This document shows positions 32,379-41,211 of a DNA stretch of 64,000 nt, piece after piece (within the stretch, counting starts at the first letter, position 1; each line of letters opens with the position of its first letter). The stretch comes from Streptomyces sp. NBC_00568 (lineage in GTDB: Bacteria; Actinomycetota; Actinomycetes; Streptomycetales; Streptomycetaceae). Made by a program: the position numbers and the translations under genes. The stretch lies in contig NZ_JAPENW010000002.1 of NCBI RefSeq assembly GCF_026341855.1, positions 1-64,000 of the forward strand. The letters are read 5' to 3'. The notes under the pieces are model-generated. The model did not search any database and was not told the DNA's origin. It worked only from the letters and a program-made list of their open reading frames with translations.

Positions 32379-35300
32379 ATGCCCTCGCGCAACAGCAACG
32401 ACCTGGTGGTGCCTGTCGAGGTCTCAGCCCTCGCGGTCAACACCCGCACCCAGAACACCGGAGCCTTCGTCTTCCACCGCTGGCGCACCAACTTCCACCT
32501 GCTCGCGGACAACCACATGCCCGCCGAGCCGCCGCCGTTCCAGATCGACCAGTGGCCGCCCGAGGGTGGCACGGGGCGGGGCGTCTACGTCAAATGGACG
32601 CTTCCCGAGGCACTGTGCAACGGCCGGCAGGATGACGAGGAAGGCGTCAAGGACTTCCCCTTGGTACCCAACCGCTGGCTGGTGGTCCGCTACCAGGCGG
32701 CCTCCCGCACGGTGCGTTCCTGGATCGTGGAAAGCGACCACCTCGGCGAGAACGGCACAGTGTCCTTCCTCGACCCCGAGGCCGACGAGATCGACGCGAC
32801 CGCTATCGGCCGCCGCCACGACCTGACCGCAAGCAGCCCATGGCGCGAACCGGACGACGCCCGCGCACCGTTCCTGACCGCGGTCGGCTCCGGTGTCCTC
32901 ACCTTCGCCGCCTACCAGCCCTACAACGAAAACGTCTTCTCCCTCCACGACACCCTTCAGGACGTCCCGGGCGACGACCGGCTCAGCTACTACGTCGCCG
33001 GCTGGTACGCCGACCCCGATGCCGACATCCTCACCACCGGTGAGGGCAGCCTGACCGACCTGCTGGATGACCTGGAATGGCTCGCCCCCGGCGCCACCAG
33101 CACCGTCAACCGCTCCCTGTTCACCGGCTGCGCCATCGGCGTCGACTGGCAGCCCGACGGCGACATCCCCGACTCCGACATTCCTAAAATCCCCGTGATC
33201 ACCGACCCCAACAAGCCACCCACAGTGGCGGTCTCCATCGGCAACTCCACCGCCGAGGCCATGGCCGGCCTGCCCGAACAGGCCGACGGCCCGGACTCCC
33301 TCAGCACGGACGAGGCCCGCCTGATGCGCGCCTTCGCGCTCGGCACCCTGAACGACCTCGACCGCACCGACGGCGACGAGTTCATCGAACGCACCGCCCA
33401 TCAGTCCGGCTTCGGCCCGGTCCCGGCCGGCTACACCTGGCGGATCGTCGAGCGCGGCGACCGCACTACGACCGCTTCGCTCCCGCCCGAGGAGCGGGCC
33501 AGACAAATCGCCCGCGAACAGGACGTCGTCTCGAAACTCAACCAGGCGCAGGCCGACCACGACGCCGACGTACGCGACCTGGCCGCCGCTCAGGAGCGCC
33601 TGTACCTGCTGTGGGCGCTGTCCCGGGCCGAGAAGAAGCCCTCCGCCGAGTTCGAGGAGCGGCTCGCCGACGAACTCAACCCCGGTAATGACCAGGGAGC
33701 GGCAGGTCGCGTCAAGAACCTCCAGGGCAAGGTGACCGATAAACGCGCCGTGATCCCGTGGGGCACCACTCCCGACGAGTTGGAGGCGAGCGCCGCCCAG
33801 TACGCCGCCGACCAGGGACTGCGGTCCGGTCACGTCCTGCAGCGTGTCCCGCAGCCGTCCTACGAGGAGGCCGCGGACCCCGTCGTGCTGATCCAGGGCG
33901 CCCGCCTGAACGCACCGCTGAGCCGCGAGAGCCTCCTGCCCTGCCGCACCCCCGACCGGCTGGTCACCGCCATCGGTACCATCACCGCCGCCTCCGTCCA
34001 GCAGGATGTGGACCAGGTCAACACCGCGGGCCTGCCCGAGACCGTATCCGCCCTGCTGACCGAGTTCTTCATCCTCGACCGCGCCCTGCTGGCCGGCGCC
34101 GACCTCGACGACCCCGACGCCGTGGACGGCGCGCTGCCCGAGTACGGCACCAAGCCGTGGCGCCAGCCGTGGGAGCCGCTGTTCCTGCAGTGGGCCGTGG
34201 ACTACACCGCCCTGCCCTACCTCGACGAACAGGGCCCGCACTGGACCTTCGACGGCACCCGCTACAACTGGGACGGCACCGGGGAAGTCCCCGACCATTT
34301 CGTCATCGAAGGCCGGCAGACCCTCGCCCCCACCGCCGGACACGACCTCGACGGCAAGATCGCCGTCCACAGCGCCCACCGCGCCGATCTCCCCGACCTG
34401 CGAGGACTGCGGGAGGAGATCCGCGAGCTGGACATGCTCTCCCAGCGCCTGGACGGCCTTGGCGCCTTCCTCGCGCAGCGCGACCCCCGCTCCACCGAGT
34501 ACCCCACCGGGGACATGGGCCGCCTGGTCGGCCACGCCGACCACCACGCCCCGCTTCCCGGTACCGTCCCGCACTTCTCCTGGGAAGAGACGATCTCCTC
34601 AACGTTCTTCGAACTGCGCACCGGGCAACTCGCTTTTCGCCAGCTCACGGTGGTCGACCGGTTCGGACGCGCGGTCAACCTCTTCAATCCCGACAGCCCC
34701 GGTCACTTCAAGCCGTGCCGGCCCGCGTCGATGATCCCCGACAATCCCGTCAGCGACTCGGACACCCACCGCTTCGTGGAACTCTCCCCCCGCCTGCTCC
34801 AGCCCGCCCGCCTCGGCTTCGACTTCCTCAGCGCCGACAGCGACGACGACGTCGACCTCACCCCCGGCACCAACCCCGTCTGCGCCTGGCTCATCAACAA
34901 CCGCCTGGACCGCACCCTGGCCTGCTACGACCCCACTGGCCGCCCCTGGGGCGAACTGCGCACCATCATGCGCGGCGACGGAAACCGGGCCGTGGTCTGG
35001 GCGCCCCTGCCCGGCTCCCCCGTCCTGACGCTGGAAGACCTCCAGGCAGCCTCCCCCCACACCCACGACCTGCTCGCCCCCATCGTCGCAGGCGGTCCCG
35101 ACACCCTCGAAGCGGTCCGCCAGGCTATCGATGACGCCCTGGCCACCATCGACCCCGAGGGCCCCGACGACACCGGCCTCGGCTTCCTCCTCGGCCGCCC
35201 CCTGGCCCTGGTTCGCGCCCGCCTCGACCTTCAGCTCTACGGACCTGCGCGCACCTCCGTGGGCTGGAACGAAGTCCTCGACCCCGACCAGCACGCCCCC

Positions 35301-35879
35301 GCCATGCCCGACTGGGACTGGATCGTCCGGCTCGGCCTGGCCAACGCCACCGACGACGGCCTGGTCGGCTACGTCCTCAACGAGGACTACGACCACTTCG
35401 AAACCCTCACCCAGCCCACCGACACCGCCGACGGCTACTTGCGCTGGATCGCCGAAGACCGCCTCAAACTCGCCTTCACCGGCACCAGCACCGCCACCGT
35501 CACCCTGCTCCTCGACCCCCGCGCCGCCGTCCACGCCGTCACCGACATCCTGCCCACCGGCGCCGTGCACGTCCCCCAGCAGTTCGTCGACGACGCCCTG
35601 GCTCGGATGGCCATCTGCTTCCGCACCGGCCCCCTGCTGGCCCCTGCTACCACCGACCCGGCAACCGCCGAACCGCTCACGGCCGTCATGCCCCACCCGG
35701 CCACCGCCACCGGCACCTGGTCTTGGACCGAACTCACCGAACCCGCAGACCCCGCCGGCCCCAGCGCCTGGCACACCCTGCCCGTCACCGTCCCCGACCC
35801 CCACGCCCTCCCCCTGGGCGACCCCGAAATCCGCGCTGGCTTCCTCATCCTCGGCGGCGCCGCCGACGCCACCCGATAA
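32379..35879 (+). CDS. very large unknown protein, gene 3 of the DUF6603 cluster
   Basis: An 1166-aa protein from ATG 32379 behind GGAGG. It opens with LVVPVEVSALAVNTRTQNTG and a Trp-rich beta region. A charged coiled coil lies around residues 372-425 (EERARQIAREQDVVSKLNQA, QADHDADVRDLAAAQERLYL). The C-terminal third has mixed beta segments, including CAWLINNRLDRTLACYDPTG near residue 837. There is no signal peptide, membrane helix or catalytic signature. Its last 30 bases are duplicated in front of gene 5, so the duplication that made genes 4 and 5 began inside this gene's end. Function unknown; a structural protein is inferred from size and composition. Confidence 0.65.
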   Translation: MPSRNSNDLVVPVEVSALAVNTRTQNTGAFVFHRWRTNFHLLADNHMPAEPPPFQIDQWPPEGGTGRGVYVKWTLPEALCNGRQDDEEGVKDFPLVPNRWLVVRYQAASRTVRSWIVESDHLGENGTVSFLDPEADEIDATAIGRRHDLTASSPWREPDDARAPFLTAVGSGVLTFAAYQPYNENVFSLHDTLQDVPGDDRLSYYVAGWYADPDADILTTGEGSLTDLLDDLEWLAPGATSTVNRSLFTGCAIGVDWQPDGDIPDSDIPKIPVITDPNKPPTVAVSIGNSTAEAMAGLPEQADGPDSLSTDEARLMRAFALGTLNDLDRTDGDEFIERTAHQSGFGPVPAGYTWRIVERGDRTTTASLPPEERARQIAREQDVVSKLNQAQADHDADVRDLAAAQERLYLLWALSRAEKKPSAEFEERLADELNPGNDQGAAGRVKNLQGKVTDKRAVIPWGTTPDELEASAAQYAADQGLRSGHVLQRVPQPSYEEAADPVVLIQGARLNAPLSRESLLPCRTPDRLVTAIGTITAASVQQDVDQVNTAGLPETVSALLTEFFILDRALLAGADLDDPDAVDGALPEYGTKPWRQPWEPLFLQWAVDYTALPYLDEQGPHWTFDGTRYNWDGTGEVPDHFVIEGRQTLAPTAGHDLDGKIAVHSAHRADLPDLRGLREEIRELDMLSQRLDGLGAFLAQRDPRSTEYPTGDMGRLVGHADHHAPLPGTVPHFSWEETISSTFFELRTGQLAFRQLTVVDRFGRAVNLFNPDSPGHFKPCRPASMIPDNPVSDSDTHRFVELSPRLLQPARLGFDFLSADSDDDVDLTPGTNPVCAWLINNRLDRTLACYDPTGRPWGELRTIMRGDGNRAVVWAPLPGSPVLTLEDLQAASPHTHDLLAPIVAGGPDTLEAVRQAIDDALATIDPEGPDDTGLGFLLGRPLALVRARLDLQLYGPARTSVGWNEVLDPDQHAPAMPDWDWIVRLGLANATDDGLVGYVLNEDYDHFETLTQPTDTADGYLRWIAEDRLKLAFTGTSTATVTLLLDPRAAVHAVTDILPTGAVHVPQQFVDDALARMAICFRTGPLLAPATTDPATAEPLTAVMPHPATATGTWSWTELTEPADPAGPSAWHTLPVTVPDPHALPLGDPEIRAGFLILGGAADATR

Positions 35880-36460
35880 ACCCGCCCCCACACCCGAAGG
35901 ACCCCCTCACATGGCCCTCGTCACCCACACCGTCGCCAGCCCTACCACCCGTACCAGCGAAGACGCCGGAACGGCAGAGTTCGGCGATCACCAGCTCGAC
36001 TACTCCCTCACCACCGTCCCGCACCCCCTCACCGTCAGCCCCGAAAACACCGTCGAAACCGCCGACCTGATCATCGTGGGCAGCCGGTTCAACGACCCGA
36101 TCGAAACCAACGAGATCGCCGTACACCTGCCGATCGGCACCGACGCATCCGACCTGGTCCTCGACTACACCGGTTTGCAAGCCTCCACCAACCTCAGCAA
36201 CTGGACCGCCACTCCTCAACCCGCCCAAAGCCGCATCCTCTTCAAACCCTCAACCGCATCGGGATACGCCACACTCACCCCCGAACAGGGCGTCACCCTC
36301 CAGCTCAACAAACTCCGCATCAGCCACCAGGTCGGAACCGCCCCCCTCGGCATCATCCTGAAATGGCGGAAAGCCGGGACCACCGGAGAATTCAAATCCG
36401 AAGCACAAGAACTCGGCGTCGGAAAATTCCCCGCAGGGTTCTACCTACGAAACCTCAAAG
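35849..36460 (+). repeat. tandem duplication unit A (constant part)
   Basis: About 612 bp almost identical to 37116-37728. It starts in the last nine codons of the 1166-aa gene (LGGAADATR) and runs through the ribosome site and about 182 codons of gene 4. One base is inserted between stop and start in unit B. Identity falls sharply after GFYLRNLKA. Confidence 0.9.
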
Positions 36461-37059
36461 CCGACGCCAGTTACATCGACAACGGCGACACCGTCACCCT
36501 CACCTGGGAACGCTCCACCAACGCCGACTACACCCTGCTGTACGAAGACAAATCCATCGACGTCACCAACTACGGCACCTACACCGTCCACAATGTCACC
36601 CGAAATATCATGTTCTATCTTGAGGGTGCCACCCAGCAAGGCACCGGCAGCGCCACCCTCCGCCTCAACACGTACGTCACCGTTCACAAACCCGACCTGA
36701 CAGTCAACGACATGGTTGTGGAAGGGGACCTCTCCGCGAGCCTGTTCGGACCCGTCAAAACCGGAAGTGTGAGCGGCGGAACCTCAGGCAAGGAATACGC
36801 TCCCAAAGCAGACGGCATTTTTATCGTAACAAATAATTCAGGTCGACAAATCAACGTCAGGCTATATCGCGCCGGACAGTCGACCCCGGAATACGACGAG
36901 CCGCACGCGACCGGCGTAAAGGCGTCATATTATGTAACAAAGGGAGGGCGCTTCTGGTTGAATACGATGCAGTCAAGTCAAATTCACTTCAATTACATTT
37001 TTCTTCCCATCGGAAGTCAACTCCCCTCACCCCTTGGCGAGGTTGGCGACTCATGCTGA
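35911..37059 (+). CDS. tip-like protein A, gene 4 of the DUF6603 cluster
   Basis: A 382-aa protein, ATG 35911 after GAAGGA. There are three parts. Residues 1-182 are a beta-sandwich (TADLIIVGSRFNDPIETNEI...), identical to gene 5. Residues 183-262 are an Ig-like segment (DTVTLTWERSTNADYTLLYE, RNIMFYLEGATQQGTGSATL), similar but diverged. A short spacer (LTVNDMVVEGDLSASLFG) is followed by a 100-residue C-terminal domain (ADGIFIVTNNSGRQINVRLY, SYYVTKGGRFWLNTMQSSQI) unlike gene 5 in sequence. Codons in the last domain are AT-richer (ATT TTT ATC GTA ACA AAT AAT), unusual here, pointing to foreign origin. The layout resembles adhesins or tail-fibre tips. Confidence 0.75.
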   Translation: MALVTHTVASPTTRTSEDAGTAEFGDHQLDYSLTTVPHPLTVSPENTVETADLIIVGSRFNDPIETNEIAVHLPIGTDASDLVLDYTGLQASTNLSNWTATPQPAQSRILFKPSTASGYATLTPEQGVTLQLNKLRISHQVGTAPLGIILKWRKAGTTGEFKSEAQELGVGKFPAGFYLRNLKADASYIDNGDTVTLTWERSTNADYTLLYEDKSIDVTNYGTYTVHNVTRNIMFYLEGATQQGTGSATLRLNTYVTVHKPDLTVNDMVVEGDLSASLFGPVKTGSVSGGTSGKEYAPKADGIFIVTNNSGRQINVRLYRAGQSTPEYDEPHATGVKASYYVTKGGRFWLNTMQSSQIHFNYIFLPIGSQLPSPLGEVGDSC

Positions 37060-37115
37060 ATGTTCCTGGATGCAACCCGAGCCAGCATCAGAGCCAGAGC
37101 GGCGAGGAAAAGCTG

Positions 37116-37728
37116 CCTCGGCGGCGCCGCCGACGCCACCCGATAAACCCACCCCCCACACCCGAAGGACCCCCTCACATGGCCCTCGTCACCCACACCG
37201 TCGCCAGCCCTACCACCCGTACCAGCGAAGACGCCGGAACGGCAGAGTTCGGCGATCACCAGCTCGACTACTCCCTCACCACCGTCCCGCACCCCCTCAC
37301 CGTCAGCCCCGAAAACACCGTCGAAACCGCCGACCTGATCATCGTGGGCAGCCGGTTCAACGACCCGATCGAAACCAACGAGATCGCCGTACACCTGCCG
37401 ATCGGCACCGACGCATCCGACCTGGTCCTCGACTACACCGGTTTGCAAGCCTCCACCAACCTCAGCAACTGGACCGCCACTCCTCAACCCGCCCAAAGCC
37501 GCATCCTCTTCAAACCCTCAACCGCATCGGGATACGCCACACTCACCCCCGAACAGGGCGTCACCCTCCAGCTCAACAAACTCCGCATCAGCCACCAGGT
37601 CGGAACCGCCCCCCTCGGCATCATCCTGAAATGGCGGAAAGCCGGGACCACCGGAGAATTCAAATCCGAAGCACAAGAACTCGGCGTCGGAAAATTCCCC
37701 GCCGGATTCTACCTACGAAACCTCAAAG
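37116..37728 (+). repeat. tandem duplication unit B (constant part)
   Basis: Second copy of the unit described at 35849-36460. It carries a pseudo-end of the 1166-aa gene (CTCGGCGGCGCCGCCGAC, stop TAA) in its 5' part. This shows that the duplication was of a DNA block, not of gene 4 alone. Confidence 0.9.
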
Positions 37729-38300
37729 CCAGCGCCGACCACATCGGCAACGGCGACTCCGTCACCCTTACCTGGGAATGTTCCGCCGGCCCCACCTACA
37801 CCCTGCTGTACGAGGGCACATCCATCGGCGTCTCCGGCTACAGCGACTTCACCGTCCACAACATCACCCGCAACACGATGTTCTACCTCGAAGGCGCCAC
37901 CCAACAAGGAACCGGCAGCGCCACCCTCCGCCTCAACACCTACGTCACTGTCAACAAACCCGACCTCGAAGTCGGGAAGCTCGATGTCCATGACGTCACC
38001 ACAATCATGGGAAGTCGACAACTGCTCGGCGCACTCGCCACCGGACTTGCCAAGGCATTCGAAGTGCCGACAGACGGAATGCTAGAAGTCCTCACCACAA
38101 ACGGAAGGGTGGGGTTCCAGCTGAACGGTGGAGGCCTCAGCTACATCGGATTTCCAGCGGAAATGGGTCTTTCATGCCATGGGGTCATTCCATTGGAAAA
38201 AGGGGTGCGGATCAATCTTACGACCCATGTCCAGGAAGATATTAGAGGCTACGTATGGTGGCGACCATTCGGGAAGGTTCCGCTTGAAGTTTCATGGTGA
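37179..38300 (+). CDS. tip-like protein B, gene 5 of the DUF6603 cluster
   Basis: A 373-aa paralogue of gene 4. Residues 1-182 are identical. The Ig-like segment (DSVTLTWECSAGPTYTLLYE, RNTMFYLEGATQQGTGSATL) is about 75% alike. The C-terminus from about 265 is a different sequence (VGKLDVHDVTTIMGSRQLLG, PTDGMLEVLTTNGRVGFQLN, PLEKGVRINLTTHVQEDIRG). Nonetheless both tips keep the order DG - V-T-N/T-R - KG-R-L-T - P-G, so they may share a fold with variable surface. Codons in the last 100 residues are again less GC-biased. Function unknown; ligand or receptor binding is inferred. Confidence 0.75.
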   Translation: MALVTHTVASPTTRTSEDAGTAEFGDHQLDYSLTTVPHPLTVSPENTVETADLIIVGSRFNDPIETNEIAVHLPIGTDASDLVLDYTGLQASTNLSNWTATPQPAQSRILFKPSTASGYATLTPEQGVTLQLNKLRISHQVGTAPLGIILKWRKAGTTGEFKSEAQELGVGKFPAGFYLRNLKASADHIGNGDSVTLTWECSAGPTYTLLYEGTSIGVSGYSDFTVHNITRNTMFYLEGATQQGTGSATLRLNTYVTVNKPDLEVGKLDVHDVTTIMGSRQLLGALATGLAKAFEVPTDGMLEVLTTNGRVGFQLNGGGLSYIGFPAEMGLSCHGVIPLEKGVRINLTTHVQEDIRGYVWWRPFGKVPLEVSW

Positions 38301-38407
38301 GGACTGGGTCCAGCCTTGCGGCCACAAAGGGGGGCTTCGGTGTGATGCCGCCCGGCACCTACCGTTCCGAAGGCGGCCCTCTCGGAGCCATTGCGTATTG
38401 CTACTAG
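38297..38407 (+). CDS. possible C-terminal gene scrap
   Basis: A 36-aa ORF whose GTG overlaps the stop of gene 5. It ends VMPPGTYRSEGGPLGAIAYCY, which resembles the PPGTYR...CYW end of Streptomyces exported proteins. Either a tiny gene or debris at the cluster boundary. The minus strand 38404-38640 also has weak coding character (GRDPNPAWSLTDPPHRARAD) without a start. Confidence 0.25.
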   Translation: MRTGSSLAATKGGFGVMPPGTYRSEGGPLGAIAYCY

Positions 38408-38662
38408 GGGCGAACCACCGGCTCGGGAGACATCATCAACAACAATCTCGTGACGCCAGCGCGATCGATTACGGTCACGGTGAGAACCGGGGAATTGTTC
38501 ACCTCGGAGGACTGCGGAGTCTGGAAGCCTGTCGGGTAGGAGCCGTCGGCGCGCGCTCGATGTGGCGGATCAGTGAGGCTCCAGGCCGGGTTGGGATCCC
38601 GGCCCACCGGAATCTCAGCTGCACAATTCGGGGCTGATCGGAGCAGCTGGCGAACACACTGC

Positions 38663-38702
38663 AAGTGCCCGTCCCGCTGGTGTTGCTGAGGGGCGGGCAC
38701 TT
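38663..38702 (+). terminator. terminator hairpin after the DUF6603 cluster
   Basis: AAGTGCCCG ... CGGGCACTT with extra C-G pairs inside (TCCC/GGGG). The first of two tandem hairpins. Confidence 0.6.
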
Positions 38703-38729
38703 GCGCAGATTGACGCGTATTTGGCCCTG

Positions 38730-38777
38730 GTCCCCGCCTGCCCCCGGCCAGGAACAGGATCGGGGGCAGGCGGGGAC
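38730..38777. terminator. very strong terminator hairpin
   Basis: GTCCCCGCCTGCCCCCG at 38730-38746 pairs perfectly with 38761-38777 (17 bp, 14-base loop). It lies 14 bases past the stop of the minus-strand lamin-tail gene and isolates it from the cluster. Confidence 0.75.
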
Positions 38778-38790
38778 GGTTCAGGCTCGG

Positions 38791-39258
38791 TCAGTGGTGG
38801 AAGTGGCGGCGGCCCCAGGAGGCGTCGTCGATGAAGCGGCCGTGGTCGTTGCGCAGGGTGGCCCTGTCGTGGTCGTTGTTCCACACGTAAGCGCGGCGGT
38901 CCTGGAACAGGTCGGTGCGACTGTCGCGGCCGAGGCCGGTGTGGACCCGGACCGTTGAGCGGCCGCCCAGGCGGTAGTGGTCGAAGGTGTAGGTGTGGCC
39001 GTCCGCGTCGGAGAGGGTCCAGCCGTCCAGATTCACGCTGCGGCGGGTGTTGTTGGTGATCTCCACCCACTCCTGGTTCAGGGAGCGGTTGGAGCGGTCG
39101 TCCCAGCCCGGGGAGTCGTACTGCACCCGGCTGATCTCCACCGCCTGGCGGTGCGGGCGCGGGTCCGCGGCGGATGCCGGGACCGCAATCGCGGCAGTGA
39201 TGGCAGCAGCACTCAGCGCGGCGGCGGTCAGACGACGGGCAGACGTGGATACGGTCAC
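38791..39258 (-). CDS. secreted lamin-tail-domain protein
   Basis: A 155-aa exported protein. GTG 39258 has ribosome site AGGGGG. A signal peptide (VTVSTSARRLTAAALSAAAI...VPASA) is cleaved near residue 34. The mature part is a lamin tail (LTD) Ig-like domain: VEISRVQYDSPGWDD, NQEWVEITNNTRRSVNLDGW, TLSDADGHTYTFDHYRLGG, VWNNDHDRATLRNDHG. Such domains occur in Streptomyces extracellular proteins, often with nucleases; alone it may bind DNA or cell wall. It is transcribed alone between a strong terminator and an empty region. Confidence 0.85.
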   Translation of the reverse strand: MTVSTSARRLTAAALSAAAITAAIAVPASAADPRPHRQAVEISRVQYDSPGWDDRSNRSLNQEWVEITNNTRRSVNLDGWTLSDADGHTYTFDHYRLGGRSTVRVHTGLGRDSRTDLFQDRRAYVWNNDHDRATLRNDHGRFIDDASWGRRHFHH

Positions 39259-39718
39259 AGGAATCCCCCTGCATTGTGCGGGCACAACCTCAAAACGCCC
39301 TGGTGGGAGTCGGGTTGTGCGGTGTGCAAGTGGCGGCCGGCCGGCCGCGCATTCACACCCTGCCCTCCGACCCGTCGGGATGTGAACGTCATCCGGGGTG
39401 CGTTACCGATCAACCGCACCGCCGTGACACTTGGCTGCAACAGCCATCCATTTCACCGGTGTACGAAGTTGACGCGGGCCCGACCTCAGCAGCCTTGCAG
39501 CAGTAGCCATCAGGCACTGACCGCCAGGTACCGCCACCCCACCAAACAGCTGGCCGTCACCCGAAAGTGAGTAACAGCCCCTGGGCCGCGCGCACCTTCT
39601 GGTTCGACGCGGCTTCCAGGGCCCGGACGATGAGTCGGCGCAGTGTGACCCGCCGGGCCGAGATCAGGGCTGGTAGAAGCCGCGATCGGGGTTGCGGGCT
39701 GGGCGTCGTCGAACGTCG
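39259..39718. other. intergenic stretch
   Basis: 460 bases without a convincing gene on either strand. It must contain the promoter of the secreted lamin-tail gene. No repeat or hairpin of note was seen. Confidence 0.4.
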
Positions 39719-40879
39719 TCACAGGGTGGCTGACCACCGGCCGCGGGAGAGAGTGGTCTCGCCGGCGGGGGTGATCGTGACAGCGGCGCCGTAGACGGGT
39801 AGTTCGCCAACGGTGTTGAGGCGGTCGCGGATCTCCTCCAGCAGGTCCCACAGGCGGCGTGGGCCGCCCTGGTGGACCATCGGTGACTGGCGTGGGCCGT
39901 CGGCGTGGGCTCGTGCCCAGGAGCCGTCGGGGTGCGCCATCCAGACGGTGCGCCCTCCGCTGTCGCCGCGCTGGGTGCGGTGCTCGATACCGGGGGCTGT
40001 AAGTTCCAGCATCGAGCGCACGGCCCAGGAGTCCGGTACGTACAGCAGTGGATACCGGCTGGTCATGACGTCGTCGCCGTCGCCGTCCGACGCCTTCCAC
40101 ACCGCGGCCGCCGGGGTGGTGTCGTCGTAGTCGTCGCCGTGACGGGTGCTCATGAACGAGGCCCCGTCATAGGCGATGTGCCCGCGGGCGCCACCGTCCG
40201 GTGTCTTGTCGGCGACGAGGATCAGCCCGGTGCCGGTGATGGTCGTGACCAGCCGCCCGCCGGGGCGCAGCGCGTGAAGCCAGGCGGCGGGGACGGGCCG
40301 GACCGACACGGTGGAGACAATGCGGTCGAACTGTCCGGGAAGAGGCGCCTGGGTGAGATCGCAGACAGAAGTGTGCGGGTGCAGTCCGATGGCGGCCAGC
40401 CGGCCGGCCGCAACCTTCACGAGGTAGGGGTCGACGTCCACGCTCGTCACCCACTGGGCGCCGAGCCGGTGGCAGGCCAGGGCGGTGCCGTATCCGGTGC
40501 CGGTCGTCACCAGCGTGTGGGAGCCGTCGCCGAGCATCGCGTGCCGGTACATGGTCACCATCAGGGTGGGCAGGGTCGAGGACGAGGTCGGCCTGCCCGA
40601 GGCGATCGTCCCCGGTACGGCGTGGTCGGCATGCAGCGGACCGACCCGGGTCACCAGCGTGGCGTCGCTGTAGGCGCTCCCCAGCCATGCGAGGGGGTCG
40701 GCGGCGCCGTCGCGGACCGTCCTGCCGCTGGCCGTCCGCTCCCACCAGCGTGGCACGAAAAGATGCCGCGGGACGCCGGCGAGGGGTTTCCACCACCGGG
40801 ACTCCGGCCGGCACACGGCGTCGGCCAGGCCACGCGCACGAGCCTGCCAGTCCACGCCCACGCCCACAGTCCCGGTCAT
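39719..40879 (-). CDS. PCMT-like methyltransferase, probable RiPP-maturation type
   Basis: A 386-aa SAM-dependent methyltransferase of the protein-L-isoaspartate methyltransferase-like group. ATG 40879 (MTGTVGVGVDWQARARG) is supported by GGAGGAG upstream. The Rossmann motifs are SHTLVTTGTGYGTALACHRL (motif I), VTSVDVDPYLVKVAAGRL, and PGQFDRIVSTVSVRPVPAAW followed by LRPGGRLVTTITG. A 130-residue C-terminal extension follows. PCMT-like enzymes of this length occur in Streptomyces peptide-maturation cassettes, here next to a radical SAM fragment that ends 32 bases before its start. No precursor peptide was found. Confidence 0.75.
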   Translation of the reverse strand: MTGTVGVGVDWQARARGLADAVCRPESRWWKPLAGVPRHLFVPRWWERTASGRTVRDGAADPLAWLGSAYSDATLVTRVGPLHADHAVPGTIASGRPTSSSTLPTLMVTMYRHAMLGDGSHTLVTTGTGYGTALACHRLGAQWVTSVDVDPYLVKVAAGRLAAIGLHPHTSVCDLTQAPLPGQFDRIVSTVSVRPVPAAWLHALRPGGRLVTTITGTGLILVADKTPDGGARGHIAYDGASFMSTRHGDDYDDTTPAAAVWKASDGDGDDVMTSRYPLLYVPDSWAVRSMLELTAPGIEHRTQRGDSGGRTVWMAHPDGSWARAHADGPRQSPMVHQGGPRRLWDLLEEIRDRLNTVGELPVYGAAVTITPAGETTLSRGRWSATL

Positions 40880-41210
40880 CTGCTCCTCCTGCTGCTCATG
40901 GTTGGCGGGCGTCAGCCGTCCGACGGGCTGCACGTGTCGCCGGAACTCGGCTGGCAGGTGTCGTCGTTCGGCGAGCAGTCCGGATCACAGGGAGCAGCAT
41001 CGGCCCGGCGCGGGACACGCGCGGTCGCCCGCACCCACGCGTCGCCGGACAGGACCGAGGTGAGGCTCGTATCCCGGATGCTGCCCGCGGTCAGGAACCG
41101 CCCGAGCTCGCACACTGCCACCTGGCCGTCCGGGAGGATCGCCGCCCTGCCGTCGCCGCACCGCCCGCACAGCGACGACACCGACGGCAGCGCGGTGCGG
41201 GCGGCGTTGC
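40866..41210 (-). repeat. 345-bp direct repeat, copy 2
   Basis: Partner of 10078-10423. Here the left end runs into a complete methyltransferase gene and the right end stops abruptly at GGCGGCGTTGC, followed by integrase sequence. Confidence 0.85.
40912..41210 (-). pseudogene. radical SAM protein, C-terminal fragment
   Basis: About the last 98 codons of the radical SAM gene (CGRCGDGRAAILPDGQVAVC, ELGRFLTAGSIRDTSLTSVL, PCDPDCSPNDDTCQPSSGD). Compared with the copy at 10125-10724, it lacks everything before NAARTALPS. It stops at the junction with the integrase fragment at 41211. It is dead, but the adjoining methyltransferase is intact. Confidence 0.7.
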
Positions 41211-41211
41211 G

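Noticed and set aside
38404..38700. 98-aa minus-strand ORF near the end of the DUF6603 cluster
   Set aside because: Weak coding character, no ribosome site, and it runs through a terminator hairpin.
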